DNA from: Mesorhizobium neociceri | GTDB taxonomy: Bacteria > Pseudomonadota > Alphaproteobacteria > Rhizobiales > Rhizobiaceae | DNA: 64,000 nucleotides | Direction of reading: 5' to 3' | Assembly: GCF_013520985.1 (NCBI RefSeq) | Contig: NZ_JACDTY010000008.1 | Location: forward strand, 62,001 to 126,000 | Shown: positions 25,602 through 33,418 of the stretch, piece after piece | Position numbering within the stretch: position 1 is the stretch's first letter | How the letters are laid out: each line of letters starts with the position of its first letter | Notes under the pieces: generated by a model | What the model saw: the letters and a program-made list of their open reading frames with translations, nothing else | Told to the model about the DNA's origin: nothing | Databases searched by the model: none | Translations under genes and position numbers: made by a program

Positions 25602-27281
25602 ATGAGCAACCGATTGCCGCCCGCTTGGGCTAAGCACCTTAAAACCCAACCAGCGCCGAAGGGCGCAGCGCCGAAGGTCGGGCAACCGAAACCTCAGCCC
25701 GCAAAGGCGGCTTCGTCTCGCGCTCAGGCCAACGATATGATGTTGAGGCAGGCGCTCGAGTTCCAGCAACAGAATCGATTGCCTGAGGCGGAAGAACTCT
25801 GTCACCGCGTTCTGGCGAGAACGCCCGAACATCCGCTGGCCCTCTATATACTGGGGACGCTGGGGATCGGGTACGACGAGGAAAAAGTCCTGCGGTATTT
25901 TGCTCGGGCGATCGCGCAGGAGCCTCTAAATCCCTACTACCACCTAAGCCTCGGTCAAGCCTATTTGAGGCTCAGCGAGTTTACACCGGCGATCGAACAC
26001 ATTCAGCACGCACTGGCATTGAAGCCGGATCTGGTGGAGGCGCTTTGCGCCTTAGGCGATGCATACAATTCGTTTGACAAGGGGGAAATGGCGCTGCCGC
26101 TCTTTGAGAAGGCGCTCAGTGTCGACCGTGATCATCCCACGGCCCGGTTGGGGCTGCCTCGTGCGCTGGCAAGCCTCGGCCGTATGGACGAAGCCGCGGT
26201 TCATCTCAAAGAGGCAATAGGTCGGCGCATCGCGGTACCTGCTGCCTACAATGCGCTTGTAAGCACGCACAAATTCACTGGAGAGCCACCAGAACTCGCG
26301 GCGATCCTGACGGAACTTCAAGACCCCGACCACGGATCCGAGGGAGTGATGGCGCTCCACCACGCGGCCGGAAAGCTGCTCAACGACCTCGGTCGCTACA
26401 AGGAGGCGATGGCGCACTTCAAAAAAGGAAATCAAGCCGGCGGCAAGAGCTTCGATGTGCAATCCTACCGTCGTTGGGTCGACGCTCTGATCGAAACCTT
26501 TACACCGGATTTGGTGGCTTCAAGGACTGCTTCTGGCAATGTCTCGGAGGTGCCCGTGTTCGTAGTCGGGATGCCTCGCTCGGGCACGACACTGACTGAG
26601 CAGATCTGCGCCAGCCATCCCAATGTTCATGGCGCTGGCGAGTTAGCAAAGCTTAGACGCACATCGAATGGGCTCGATCTTAGGTGTGGTTCCGACATAA
26701 GCCCGGGTGAGGCGATCGCATCGATGACTCCACAGCTGTCCAGGGCGCTGGCTGCGGAGCATCTTGCCTATCTGCGCGAGCGGGCCCCTGATGCGCTTCG
26801 AATTGTCGACAAGATGCCTCACAATTTCGAGCTGGTCGGCCTGATTGGCATCCTTTTCCCCAACGCGCGCATCATTCATTGTCGCCGCGATGCCATTGAC
26901 AACTGCATCTCTTGCTTTGTCCTGCAATTCAATGAAGCGCATAGCTATAGCGCCGATCTGGAGACACTTGGGCTTTACTACAGGGAGTATGATCGTCTGA
27001 TGCGGCATTGGGACAAGATTTTCCCGGGCCGTATCTTCGAAAACCGGTACGAGACGTTGATTGAAAATCAAGAGAAGCAGTCGCGCTGTCTCATAGATTA
27101 TCTCGGACTACCCTGGGACGATGCCTGCTTGCGCTTTTTTGACAGGGGCGGCTCCGTAAATACCTATAGCAATTGGCAGGTCCGGCAGCCGATCTATACC
27201 TCGTCCGTCAAGCGGTGGACGAATTACGAAAGCGAGATCCAGCCGCTGATTGAGTCTTTGGGCGACCTGGCCGATATCTGA
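25602..27281 (+). CDS. TPR-repeat sulfotransferase family protein
   Basis: 559 residues. Residues ~45-290 contain tandem tetratricopeptide repeats (PLALYILGTLGIGYDEEKVLRYF, PYYHLSLGQAYLRLSEFTPAIEHI, VEALCALGDAYNSFDKGEMAL). Residues ~318-555 are a sulfotransferase domain with the PAPS 5'-phosphosulfate loop VVGMPRSGTTLTEQ at about 320-333 and the later IIHCRRDAIDNCISCF (3'-phosphate site). Such fusions are thought to sulfate proteins or surface glycans. Codon use is clearly less GC-biased than in the flanking genes (TTG, ATA, CTA and AGG codons), which suggests acquisition. No other sulfation or glycan genes are nearby. Ribosome-binding site weak. Confidence 0.9.
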   Translation: MSNRLPPAWAKHLKTQPAPKGAAPKVGQPKPQPAKAASSRAQANDMMLRQALEFQQQNRLPEAEELCHRVLARTPEHPLALYILGTLGIGYDEEKVLRYFARAIAQEPLNPYYHLSLGQAYLRLSEFTPAIEHIQHALALKPDLVEALCALGDAYNSFDKGEMALPLFEKALSVDRDHPTARLGLPRALASLGRMDEAAVHLKEAIGRRIAVPAAYNALVSTHKFTGEPPELAAILTELQDPDHGSEGVMALHHAAGKLLNDLGRYKEAMAHFKKGNQAGGKSFDVQSYRRWVDALIETFTPDLVASRTASGNVSEVPVFVVGMPRSGTTLTEQICASHPNVHGAGELAKLRRTSNGLDLRCGSDISPGEAIASMTPQLSRALAAEHLAYLRERAPDALRIVDKMPHNFELVGLIGILFPNARIIHCRRDAIDNCISCFVLQFNEAHSYSADLETLGLYYREYDRLMRHWDKIFPGRIFENRYETLIENQEKQSRCLIDYLGLPWDDACLRFFDRGGSVNTYSNWQVRQPIYTSSVKRWTNYESEIQPLIESLGDLADI

Positions 27282-27403
27282 TCCGAATTTGGAAAATCTG
27301 CAGCGATCTGGACCGAGCCGTTGCTGGTTCTGGCGGTGTGGGTCAGCCGGATGTCGATTTGAGCGCGCCGAAGCATCGCACGATCTGATAGGGGTACCGA
27401 GAA

Positions 27404-27432
27404 GTGAAAAACCCGGCGGTTGCCCGCCGGGT
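27404..27432 (-). terminator. Rho-independent terminator of the leftward porin gene
   Basis: ACCCGGCGG (27411-27419) pairs with CCGCCGGGT (27424-27432). On the minus strand the stem is followed by a T run (complement of GTGAAAAAC). It lies 26 bases past the porin stop codon. Confidence 0.9.
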
Positions 27433-27458
27433 TCGGTTTTCAACCAGTCTGTGCGTTC

Positions 27459-28622
27459 TTAGAACGAACGCTGGAAGCGGAGCAAGCCGCCGACGCTGCT
27501 CTTCTTGTCGGCATTGGTGAAGTTGGAGAAGTCGGCGTCGTCGAACTTGCCTGCGTTGAGGTAGTCGACTTCGGCCGTGACCGTGAAGCCGGGAACCACA
27601 TCGTAGGCGATGTTCGCGGCGACGCCGAGGTTCTTCCAGTCGTCATATGACACCTGGAGGTTGAACGAGGTCTTCTCGTTGATGGTGTAGGTGCCACCAC
27701 CCCAGAATGCCCAGTTGCCGCCCCACTGCTTGTAGAAGCCGCGGCCGTTGGCCGGGATCGCGTAGGTGTCATCCGTCAAATTGTCGTCGGTGCCGTAGCC
27801 GCCCATGATGAAGAGCGACAGGTTCTGCATCGGAGTGATGTCCAAACGGACCTTGCCGGCGACTTCCTCGTAGTTGCTGTCATAAGCGACGACGCCGGTG
27901 ATGGCGCCCCAGCCCTGCGTGTACTTCACGCCGCCGACGACATGCGGAACGTAGCTGTCGATCGTGCCGACGGTGCCCGAACCTTCTTCGAGCGAGACCA
28001 CAGCCGAGAAGCCGTTGCCGGCGTCGAAGTAGTACTGGACGACGTTGGTGTCGAAATCGCCATAGGGAACCAGCGTATCCTGGATGACGTTGCCGGCGTA
28101 GCCGATGAACGTATCGAAGGCCGATTCGTCCTTACCGACGCGAAGGCCACCGAGCTGGATCCAAGCGAAGTTCAGCGAGACGTTCTTGTTGCCGGCCGGG
28201 TTGCCGATCGGGTCGCCGTCGGTGGAAAAGCCGCCATAGTTGTTGCGGTTGCCGAAGTTGAAGCGGGTCTCGGTGTAGGTCTTCAAGGTGCCGAGTTCGG
28301 TTTCCTGGCCGGTCCAGGTCTTCAGCGTGAAGCGGGCGTTCTTGTAGAAGGTATCCTGCTCGTCGCCGTCCTTATGGTCGAAGGACCTGGCGCCATCGAA
28401 CGAGCCGACGTCGCCGACGCCGATGTCGTAGCGGATGTAACCGCCGATGCGCAGGCAGGTTTCGGTGCCGGGAATGTAGAAGTAGCCCGAGCCGTAAACG
28501 TCGCAAATCTTGACGTATTCAGCCGGTTCCGGCTCGGCGACGACGACGGCGTCGGCGGCGCGCGCACCGGAAACTGCGATCAGGGCCGCAGCGGAGCCGA
28601 GAAGAAGGCTCTTGATGTTCAT
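27459..28622 (-). CDS. Rhizobiales-type outer-membrane porin (copy 1)
   Basis: 387-residue precursor of a trimeric 16-strand porin of the Omp2b/RopA-like family. Signal peptide MNIKSLLLGSAAALIAVSGARA|ADAVV; hallmark start ADAVVVAEPEPAEYVKICDVYGSGYFYIPGTETCLRIGGYIRYDIG with two cysteines; C-terminal LLRFQRSF ending in Phe for BAM recognition. It is nearly identical to the divergent porin at 29649, including the ribosome-binding region (GACTGGAGGTCAGAAAATG). The copies differ mainly in surface-loop segments, for instance ARSFDHKDGDEQ against TSTDTEDGGSN and NRNNYGGFSTDGDPIGNPAGN against NNNRDSGALGDVNAAGN. Allows diffusion of small solutes. Confidence 0.95.
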   Translation of the reverse strand: MNIKSLLLGSAAALIAVSGARAADAVVVAEPEPAEYVKICDVYGSGYFYIPGTETCLRIGGYIRYDIGVGDVGSFDGARSFDHKDGDEQDTFYKNARFTLKTWTGQETELGTLKTYTETRFNFGNRNNYGGFSTDGDPIGNPAGNKNVSLNFAWIQLGGLRVGKDESAFDTFIGYAGNVIQDTLVPYGDFDTNVVQYYFDAGNGFSAVVSLEEGSGTVGTIDSYVPHVVGGVKYTQGWGAITGVVAYDSNYEEVAGKVRLDITPMQNLSLFIMGGYGTDDNLTDDTYAIPANGRGFYKQWGGNWAFWGGGTYTINEKTSFNLQVSYDDWKNLGVAANIAYDVVPGFTVTAEVDYLNAGKFDDADFSNFTNADKKSSVGGLLRFQRSF

Positions 28623-28746
28623 TTTCTGACCTCCAGTCAGAATCGAACGGAATTGCCGAGCATTCGACAGGCGTTTCGGTCATAATACCTTGTTATTGCT
28701 ATATTTTATCGGAGAAAAGCAGGATTTTGCGACTGGCTTGCGGCCG

Positions 28747-28989
28747 TCACCACAGGCGCCTGTTGGCGAAAGCGTGCCCCGAACCGGATTTGAGATAACG
28801 CTCGAATGAAGCTGCCCTGGCCTGATTCGAGAAGGCCATATAGGTCACAATCCGCCATGGCAGGAACTTGGACGTATGGCTGGATTTCCCCGTATTGTGT
28901 TCGGCGAGCCGTCGTTTCAAGTCAGACGTTATGCCGACATAACGTTCGCCTTTCGAACCCTCGCTCTCAAGCAGGTACACATACCACAC
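28747..28989 (-). CDS. Small GIY-YIG nuclease-domain protein
   Basis: 80 residues from GTG 28989, which follows GGAGGG seven bases upstream. It is a minimal GIY-YIG domain: WYVYLLESEGSKGERYVGITSDLKRRLAEHNTG with the two tyrosine motifs and the catalytic arginine, then SHTSKFLPWRIVTYMAFSNQARAASFERYLKSGSGHAF with the glutamate. An open frame continues upstream into the tRNA-Ser 3' end, but that stretch is an inverted copy of tRNA sequence, so I do not count it. Similar ORFs are found beside tRNA genes in rhizobia (from memory). Activity and purpose unknown; a mobile or selfish nuclease is one possibility. Confidence 0.8.
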   Translation of the reverse strand: MWYVYLLESEGSKGERYVGITSDLKRRLAEHNTGKSSHTSKFLPWRIVTYMAFSNQARAASFERYLKSGSGHAFANRRLW

Positions 28990-29022
28990 GAGCCGGCCCT
29001 CCTTCGCCAAGGCTTCGGAGGG

Positions 29023-29107
29023 CATCCTCTCCGCCATCCTGCTTCGCACGAATTGTTGGGCCTGTCCTGCGAAGCTCGAAGAGCGAAGCAGGATGGCGGA
29101 GAGGATG
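29023..29107. repeat. Perfect 25-bp inverted repeat involving the tRNA-Ser 3' end
   Basis: Positions 29023-29047 and 29083-29107 are exact reverse complements over 25 bases, separated by 35 bases. The right arm is the 3' end of the tRNA-Ser gene (acceptor strand, CCA and the beginning of the T arm) plus its downstream flank; the left arm is an inverted copy. On the transcript it could fold into a long hairpin just after the tRNA. Confidence 0.9.
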
Positions 29108-29184
29108 GGATTCGAACCCACGAGAAGCTTTTGACCTCTACTCCCTTAGCAGGGGAGCGCCTTCGACCACTCGGCCACCTCTCC
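29094..29184 (-). tRNA. tRNA-Ser (anticodon GCU)
   Basis: Complement strand begins GGAGAGGTGGCCGAGTGGTC, the usual start of a bacterial tRNA-Ser, and ends with CCTCTCC, discriminator G and an encoded CCA. The acceptor stem GGAGAGG/CCTCTCC pairs fully (29184-29178 with 29104-29098). The anticodon arm is CTCCC-CTGCTAA-GGGAG, giving anticodon GCU for AGC/AGU codons. A long variable arm and the T-loop GGTTCGAATCC are present. Ninety-one bases including CCA. Confidence 0.97.
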
Positions 29185-29648
29185 GTTGCGCCGCTGGATA
29201 GAGAAAAGCGCCGGCACAATCAACAAGCCGGCGCGATAATCGTTGAAAAATCCGCATTCGGCTGAAGCGGCGCCTTTGCCATGCGGCGATTCTGCGGCAG
29301 CTCCTTGGCCAGCGAGTCGGTAACGGAGCCGCAATTTCGGCCGGCCATCGCCGGATTCGGCCGCATTTCGAAGCCCCGGCCAAGGCTTCCGGGCTCTTCG
29401 ATAGTTAACGAGAGCTTTCTGACTGAGGCCAAATCGTGTCATTTGTGCAACAACGCCAGGGGATAGCGCCCGCACAGCCCTTTTGCCGGTACGATCGTGG
29501 TTGAACGCCGCCGTCTCATGGGTAATGTCGAATTCGAAGGAGCGGCGCGGTGCGCATCTTTTTCGGTAGTGGGGATGGGGCAGGGAACGCTGTCCTTCAG
29601 CAAAGAATACCCAGACCCGTTTTTTAACTTTTGACTGGAGGTCAGAAA
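29185..29648. other. 464-bp intergenic region upstream of porin copy 2
   Basis: Holds no gene I can support. Several short frames exist on both strands but none has a credible ribosome-binding site or family. The last ~40 bases before the porin (CCCGTTTTTTAACTTTTGACTGGAGG) are T-rich and contain the ribosome-binding site shared with porin copy 1. The tRNA-Ser promoter must lie in the right-hand flank of that gene (29185 onward, minus strand). Confidence 0.6.
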
Positions 29649-30839
29649 ATGAACATCAAGAGCCTTCTTCTCGGCTCCGCTGCGGCCCTGATCGCAGTTT
29701 CCGGTGCGCGCGCCGCCGACGCCGTTGTCGTCGCCGAGCCGGAACCGGCTGAATACGTCAAGATTTGCGACGTTTACGGCTCGGGCTACTTCTACATCCC
29801 CGGCACCGAGACCTGCCTGCGCATCGGCGGCTACATCCGCTACGACATCGGCGGCGGCGACGTCGGTTCGTTCGACGGTGCGACGTCCACCGACACTGAG
29901 GACGGTGGCAGCAACGACACCTGGTTCAAGCACGCCCGTTTCGCGCTGAAGACCTGGACTGGCCAGGAAACCGAGCTCGGCACCTTGAAGACCTACACCG
30001 AGACCCGCTTCAACTTCCAGAACAACAACCGTGATTCGGGCGCGCTCGGTGACGTCAACGCTGCCGGCAACGGCGACACCGTCTCGCTGAACTTCGCCTG
30101 GATCCAGCTCGGTGGTCTGCGCGTCGGTAAGGACGAATCGGCCTACAACACGTTCATCGGCTACGCCGGCAACGTCATCCAGGATACGCTGGTTCCCTAC
30201 GGCGATTTCGACACCAACGTCATCCAGTACTACTTCGACGCCGGCAACGGCTTCTCGGCCGTGATCTCGCTCGAAGAAGGCGCGGGCGGCGGCACGCCCG
30301 GTTCCTACGGCGTGGGCACGATCGACAGCTACGTTCCGCATGTCGTCGGCGGCGTGAAGTACACGCAGGGCTGGGGCGCCATCACCGGCGTCATCGCTTA
30401 CGACAGCAACTATGAAGAAGTCGCCGGCAAGGTTCGTTTGGACATCACCCCGATGCAGAACCTGTCGCTCTTCATCATGGGCGGCTACGGCACCGACGAC
30501 AACCTGACGGACCCGACCTATAACTTCCCGGCCGGCGGTCGCGGCTTCTACAAGCCGTGGGATGGCAACTGGGCAGTCTGGGGTGGTGGCACCTACACCA
30601 TCAACGAGAAGACCTCGTTCAACGCCCAGGTCTCGTATGACGAAGGTGAGAACCTCGGCATCGCAGCCAACATTGCTTACGACATCGTCCCCGGCCTGAC
30701 GATCACGGCCGAAGTCGACTACGTCAATGCAGGCAAGATCGGCGATCCCGATACCCTTGGCTCGAACCACAACTGGACCGGTATTACTGATGGCGACGAC
30801 GCCATCGGCGGCATGCTCCGCTTCCAGCGCTCGTTCTAA
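29649..30839 (+). CDS. Rhizobiales-type outer-membrane porin (copy 2)
   Basis: 396-residue precursor, paralog of 27459-28622 and divergently oriented to it. Identical signal peptide and first ~70 residues, identical core strands (VSLNFAWIQLGGLRVGKDES, YVPHVVGGVKYTQGWGAIT, VRLDITPMQNLSLFIMGGYG) and the same LRFQRSF end. The loops differ in length and charge; for example copy 2 has EEGAGGGTPGSYGVG where copy 1 has EEGSG. ATG 29649 has GGAGG ten bases upstream; the frame is also open from 29631. Loop-only variation suggests diversification under phage or antibody-like selection, or gene conversion between the copies. Confidence 0.95.
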   Translation: MNIKSLLLGSAAALIAVSGARAADAVVVAEPEPAEYVKICDVYGSGYFYIPGTETCLRIGGYIRYDIGGGDVGSFDGATSTDTEDGGSNDTWFKHARFALKTWTGQETELGTLKTYTETRFNFQNNNRDSGALGDVNAAGNGDTVSLNFAWIQLGGLRVGKDESAYNTFIGYAGNVIQDTLVPYGDFDTNVIQYYFDAGNGFSAVISLEEGAGGGTPGSYGVGTIDSYVPHVVGGVKYTQGWGAITGVIAYDSNYEEVAGKVRLDITPMQNLSLFIMGGYGTDDNLTDPTYNFPAGGRGFYKPWDGNWAVWGGGTYTINEKTSFNAQVSYDEGENLGIAANIAYDIVPGLTITAEVDYVNAGKIGDPDTLGSNHNWTGITDGDDAIGGMLRFQRSF

Positions 30840-30865
30840 GGGCTGGCTTTAGACAGGTGAATACC

Positions 30866-30900
30866 AGCCCGGGCGCTTCAACGCCCGGGCTGTTTTGTTT
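30866..30900 (+). terminator. Rho-independent terminator of porin copy 2
   Basis: AGCCCGGGCG (30866-30875) pairs with CGCCCGGGCT (30882-30891) around CTTCAA, followed by GTTTTGTTT. A 10-bp GC-rich stem plus a T tract 26 bases after the stop codon. Confidence 0.93.
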
Positions 30901-31080
30901 CGTGACTGGGTCAAGACAAGCAGAAGGAACAGGGGGAATCGGCAGCTGAATAGTCCCGTAGGGTGAGTTCGTGGGATCCGCTGATGGCGGATGAATTCAC
31001 AACTGCGTGATTTAAATCTCTTGAAAGGACGCTTCCAAGCGGATAGGTCTGACTCTATCCACTCGGGGGTGTGGCAATTG

Positions 31081-32151
31081 ATGACCATCGATGCGATACA
31101 AGAGGGTGATCCCTCCGAACATTTCTCAATGTTCTCTTCTCAAAATGCGAAGATAAAATACAGTTACAATAAGATCAGAGAAGTAAAGTCGCACAGGGTC
31201 GGAGAGCTTTTTTCAGCATACCGGGACATACTCTGGGATGATGGGCGGCACAAGTACAATGTCAGCTCCTTCATCGGCGAAATAGACGAGATTCTCCTTG
31301 GAGAACGGTTCAGCGCCTTCGACCAGAGCACCCTGGACAACCTTATCGGCACCTTGCGCCAGCGCGGCAACAGCAACGCAACCATCAATCGAAAGATGGC
31401 TGCCCTCAGCAAACTGCTGCGCAAGGCTTACAAGATGGGAGATATCCACAGCCTGCCCGAGTTCCGCCGCCAGAAGGAGCGGGCGGGACGGATTCGTTTC
31501 CTGGAAAGGGACGAAGAGGCAAGACTGTTCGCCGCCATCAAGAGCCGCAGCGAGGATGCCTATCGTCTCTCGGTCTTTCTCGTCGACACCGGCTGCCGCC
31601 TCGGCGAGGCGCTCGGACTGATCTGGAACGACATCCAGGAACACCGCGTCTCGTTCTGGATCACCAAATCCGGCCGCAGCCGCACCATTCCGATGACCGA
31701 GCGGGTCAAAGAGGTGATCAGACTGCCTCCGACCGAAGGCCGCCGGCCCAAAGGTCCATTCACAAAACTCAGCCAGGCGCAGTTTCGCGCCATCTGGAAC
31801 GATGCGAAGGCCGAGGTCGGCCTCGGGGCTGACGACCAGGTGGTGCCGCACATCTTGCGCCACACCTGCGCTTCGCGTCTCGTCCAGGGTGGCATCGACA
31901 TCCGCCGCGTGCAGATGTGGCTCGGCCACCAGACGCTTTCGATGACCATGCGTTATGCGCATCTGGCCACCAACGATCTCGACGGTTGCGTCGTCGTGCT
32001 GGAGACGCCCCGCGGCGAGGGGCTGTCCAGCGAAAGCTCGGCCTTCGCATCTCCGCTGACCACTGTTTCGGCGGCAGCGCCGACGCAAAAGAGCGAGGCG
32101 GCCGCGACGAAAACGGCCAAGGCGCCCAGGAAAAGCTCGAAGGCCAAATAG
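31081..32151 (+). CDS. Tyrosine recombinase / integrase
   Basis: 356 residues from ATG 31081. An N-terminal SAM-like core-binding domain covers about 20-125 and the catalytic domain about 135-310. All catalytic residues are present: Arg in DTGCRLGEAL (~173), His and Arg in PHILRHTCAS (~257, 260), His in WLGHQTLS (~283), Tyr in MRYAHL (~292). The C-terminal ~45 residues are an Ala/Lys-rich tail ending KAPRKSSKAK, likely to help bind DNA. Start uncertain: 30991 is also open. The first ~200 bp of the frame are AT-rich, unlike the flanks. No excisionase, phage or conjugation genes are near, so its element is lost or it is domesticated. Confidence 0.9.
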   Translation: MTIDAIQEGDPSEHFSMFSSQNAKIKYSYNKIREVKSHRVGELFSAYRDILWDDGRHKYNVSSFIGEIDEILLGERFSAFDQSTLDNLIGTLRQRGNSNATINRKMAALSKLLRKAYKMGDIHSLPEFRRQKERAGRIRFLERDEEARLFAAIKSRSEDAYRLSVFLVDTGCRLGEALGLIWNDIQEHRVSFWITKSGRSRTIPMTERVKEVIRLPPTEGRRPKGPFTKLSQAQFRAIWNDAKAEVGLGADDQVVPHILRHTCASRLVQGGIDIRRVQMWLGHQTLSMTMRYAHLATNDLDGCVVVLETPRGEGLSSESSAFASPLTTVSAAAPTQKSEAAATKTAKAPRKSSKAK

Positions 32152-32210
32152 TTCCGCCGATCGTTGATATACTGAAAAGGCAACCCCAGGATCATATTTG
32201 ATCACGGGGT

Positions 32211-33110
32211 TTACTTTGTTTGAGCTGTGTTTTCCGCCTTGTCCAGGAAGGCCGCGATGGCGCCGGGCAGATTGCCTGTCTCCAGGAAGGGTGCATGCCC
32301 CTGGCCGTCGACGGTGATCGCTTCCATGCCGGGATGGCGATTTCTCATCTCCTCGAGTGTGTCGACCGACAAGAGTTTCGAGTTGGCGCCGCGTATGGCA
32401 AGCAAAGGTATGGCCGCCAGCGCGTCGAACTGCGGCCACAAATCCGGCAGTTTCTGGCTGGGGTCTAAGCTGGCGAAAGTCTCGACCAGCTTCGCATCGA
32501 AATCCGGCAGCAGCCCTTGATCCGTTTCGCGATAGAGAGCCGACACCATCCTTTCCCAATCCGCCGCGGTCAACGCGGGAAAGTCACCGCCATGAGCGCT
32601 GCGTAGGGCATTGATAGCCTCAGTCCGGCTCTTCGGTTTTGGTGACGGATCGAGATAGGTGCGGATATGGGCGAGCCCCTCGGCCTCGATCACCGGGCCG
32701 ATGTCGTTGAGCAAAATGGCTTTGAGCACGGCTGGCCGCAGCGCGCCGAGCACATGGACGATCAGCCCGCCGCGCGACGTGCCGATGAAGGCCGCTTCCG
32801 CGATGTCGAGCGCCGCGAGCCCGGCGAGAATATCGCCGGCTTCGATGCCGACATTGTAATGGCTGATATCAGGGTCGTAAGCCGATTGGCTGCGGCCGCG
32901 ATAGTCGAAGGCAATCACCTTGCGCGGATTGTCGGCCCGCCGCGACAGGTAAAGCGCCAACTCATGAAAGTCGCGCGCGTTGCGGGTCAGGCCGGGCAGA
33001 CAGACCACCGGCCAGTGGACAGAATTTGTCTCGCCGTAGACGCGGGCGTGAAGTCTTAGCCCATCCGGCGCTGTGTAGAAAAAGTCGGAAAAGCCGTCGC
33101 TGCTCGACAT
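32211..33110 (-). CDS. Alpha/beta hydrolase
   Basis: 299-residue cytoplasmic hydrolase of the alpha/beta fold. The oxyanion segment reads PVVCLPGLTRNARDF, the nucleophile elbow AFIGTSRGGLIV gives the catalytic serine at about residue 113, and the catalytic histidine is in GQGHAPFLE near the C-terminus. An acid residue before VDTLEEM completes the triad. Sequence style resembles small ester or C-C bond hydrolases of general metabolism; substrate unknown. It is convergent with the integrase gene, 60 bp between stops. Confidence 0.88.
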   Translation of the reverse strand: MSSSDGFSDFFYTAPDGLRLHARVYGETNSVHWPVVCLPGLTRNARDFHELALYLSRRADNPRKVIAFDYRGRSQSAYDPDISHYNVGIEAGDILAGLAALDIAEAAFIGTSRGGLIVHVLGALRPAVLKAILLNDIGPVIEAEGLAHIRTYLDPSPKPKSRTEAINALRSAHGGDFPALTAADWERMVSALYRETDQGLLPDFDAKLVETFASLDPSQKLPDLWPQFDALAAIPLLAIRGANSKLLSVDTLEEMRNRHPGMEAITVDGQGHAPFLETGNLPGAIAAFLDKAENTAQTK

Positions 33111-33219
33111 ATTAAAGGGAATCCTAGCCTGATCGTCTCCGACTGCTACAGGCGAGGGCGGGGGTGGTCAAATCGAGGGTTGTCGGCAAGCTGACACTCT
33201 TGGATATGTCGGAGGAACA

Positions 33220-33377
33220 GCGCCCCCCTCTGTCCTGCCGGACATCTCCCCCACGAGGGGGGAGATTGGCGGTTCCGGCGCTCCGCCTTCCTTCGACGGT
33301 GGAGATTGGCGAAATCGGCAATGAAAGCTGATCTCCCCACTCGTGGGGGAGATGGCCGGCAGGCCAGAGGGGGGCGC
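33220..33377. repeat. Long inverted repeat, 158-bp cruciform element
   Basis: Left arm 33220-33266 and right arm 33331-33377 are 47 bases each and match as reverse complements at nearly all positions (outer part GCGCCCCCCTCTG, inner part ATCTCCCCCACGAG). A 64-bp centre contains two copies of GGAGATTGGCG. It occupies most of the 308-bp gap between the hydrolase and transglycosylase genes, which otherwise holds nothing recognisable. Different in sequence from the 4728 element but similar in build. Confidence 0.85.
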
Positions 33378-33418
33378 GAAGGATCGCCAACATCTGCTTT
33401 GACGACAGCCCTGTCGCC

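Noticed and set aside
29122..29475. Leftward frame running through and upstream of tRNA-Ser
   Set aside because: It contains tRNA sequence, has no ribosome-binding site and no recognisable domain.
30901..31080. Possible CRISPR or regulatory array upstream of the integrase
   Set aside because: AT-rich but no repeated units; only the upstream terminator is supported.
32153..32210. Possible attachment site downstream of the integrase
   Set aside because: I looked for a repeat of this stretch near tRNA-Ser and the integrase start and could not find one by eye.
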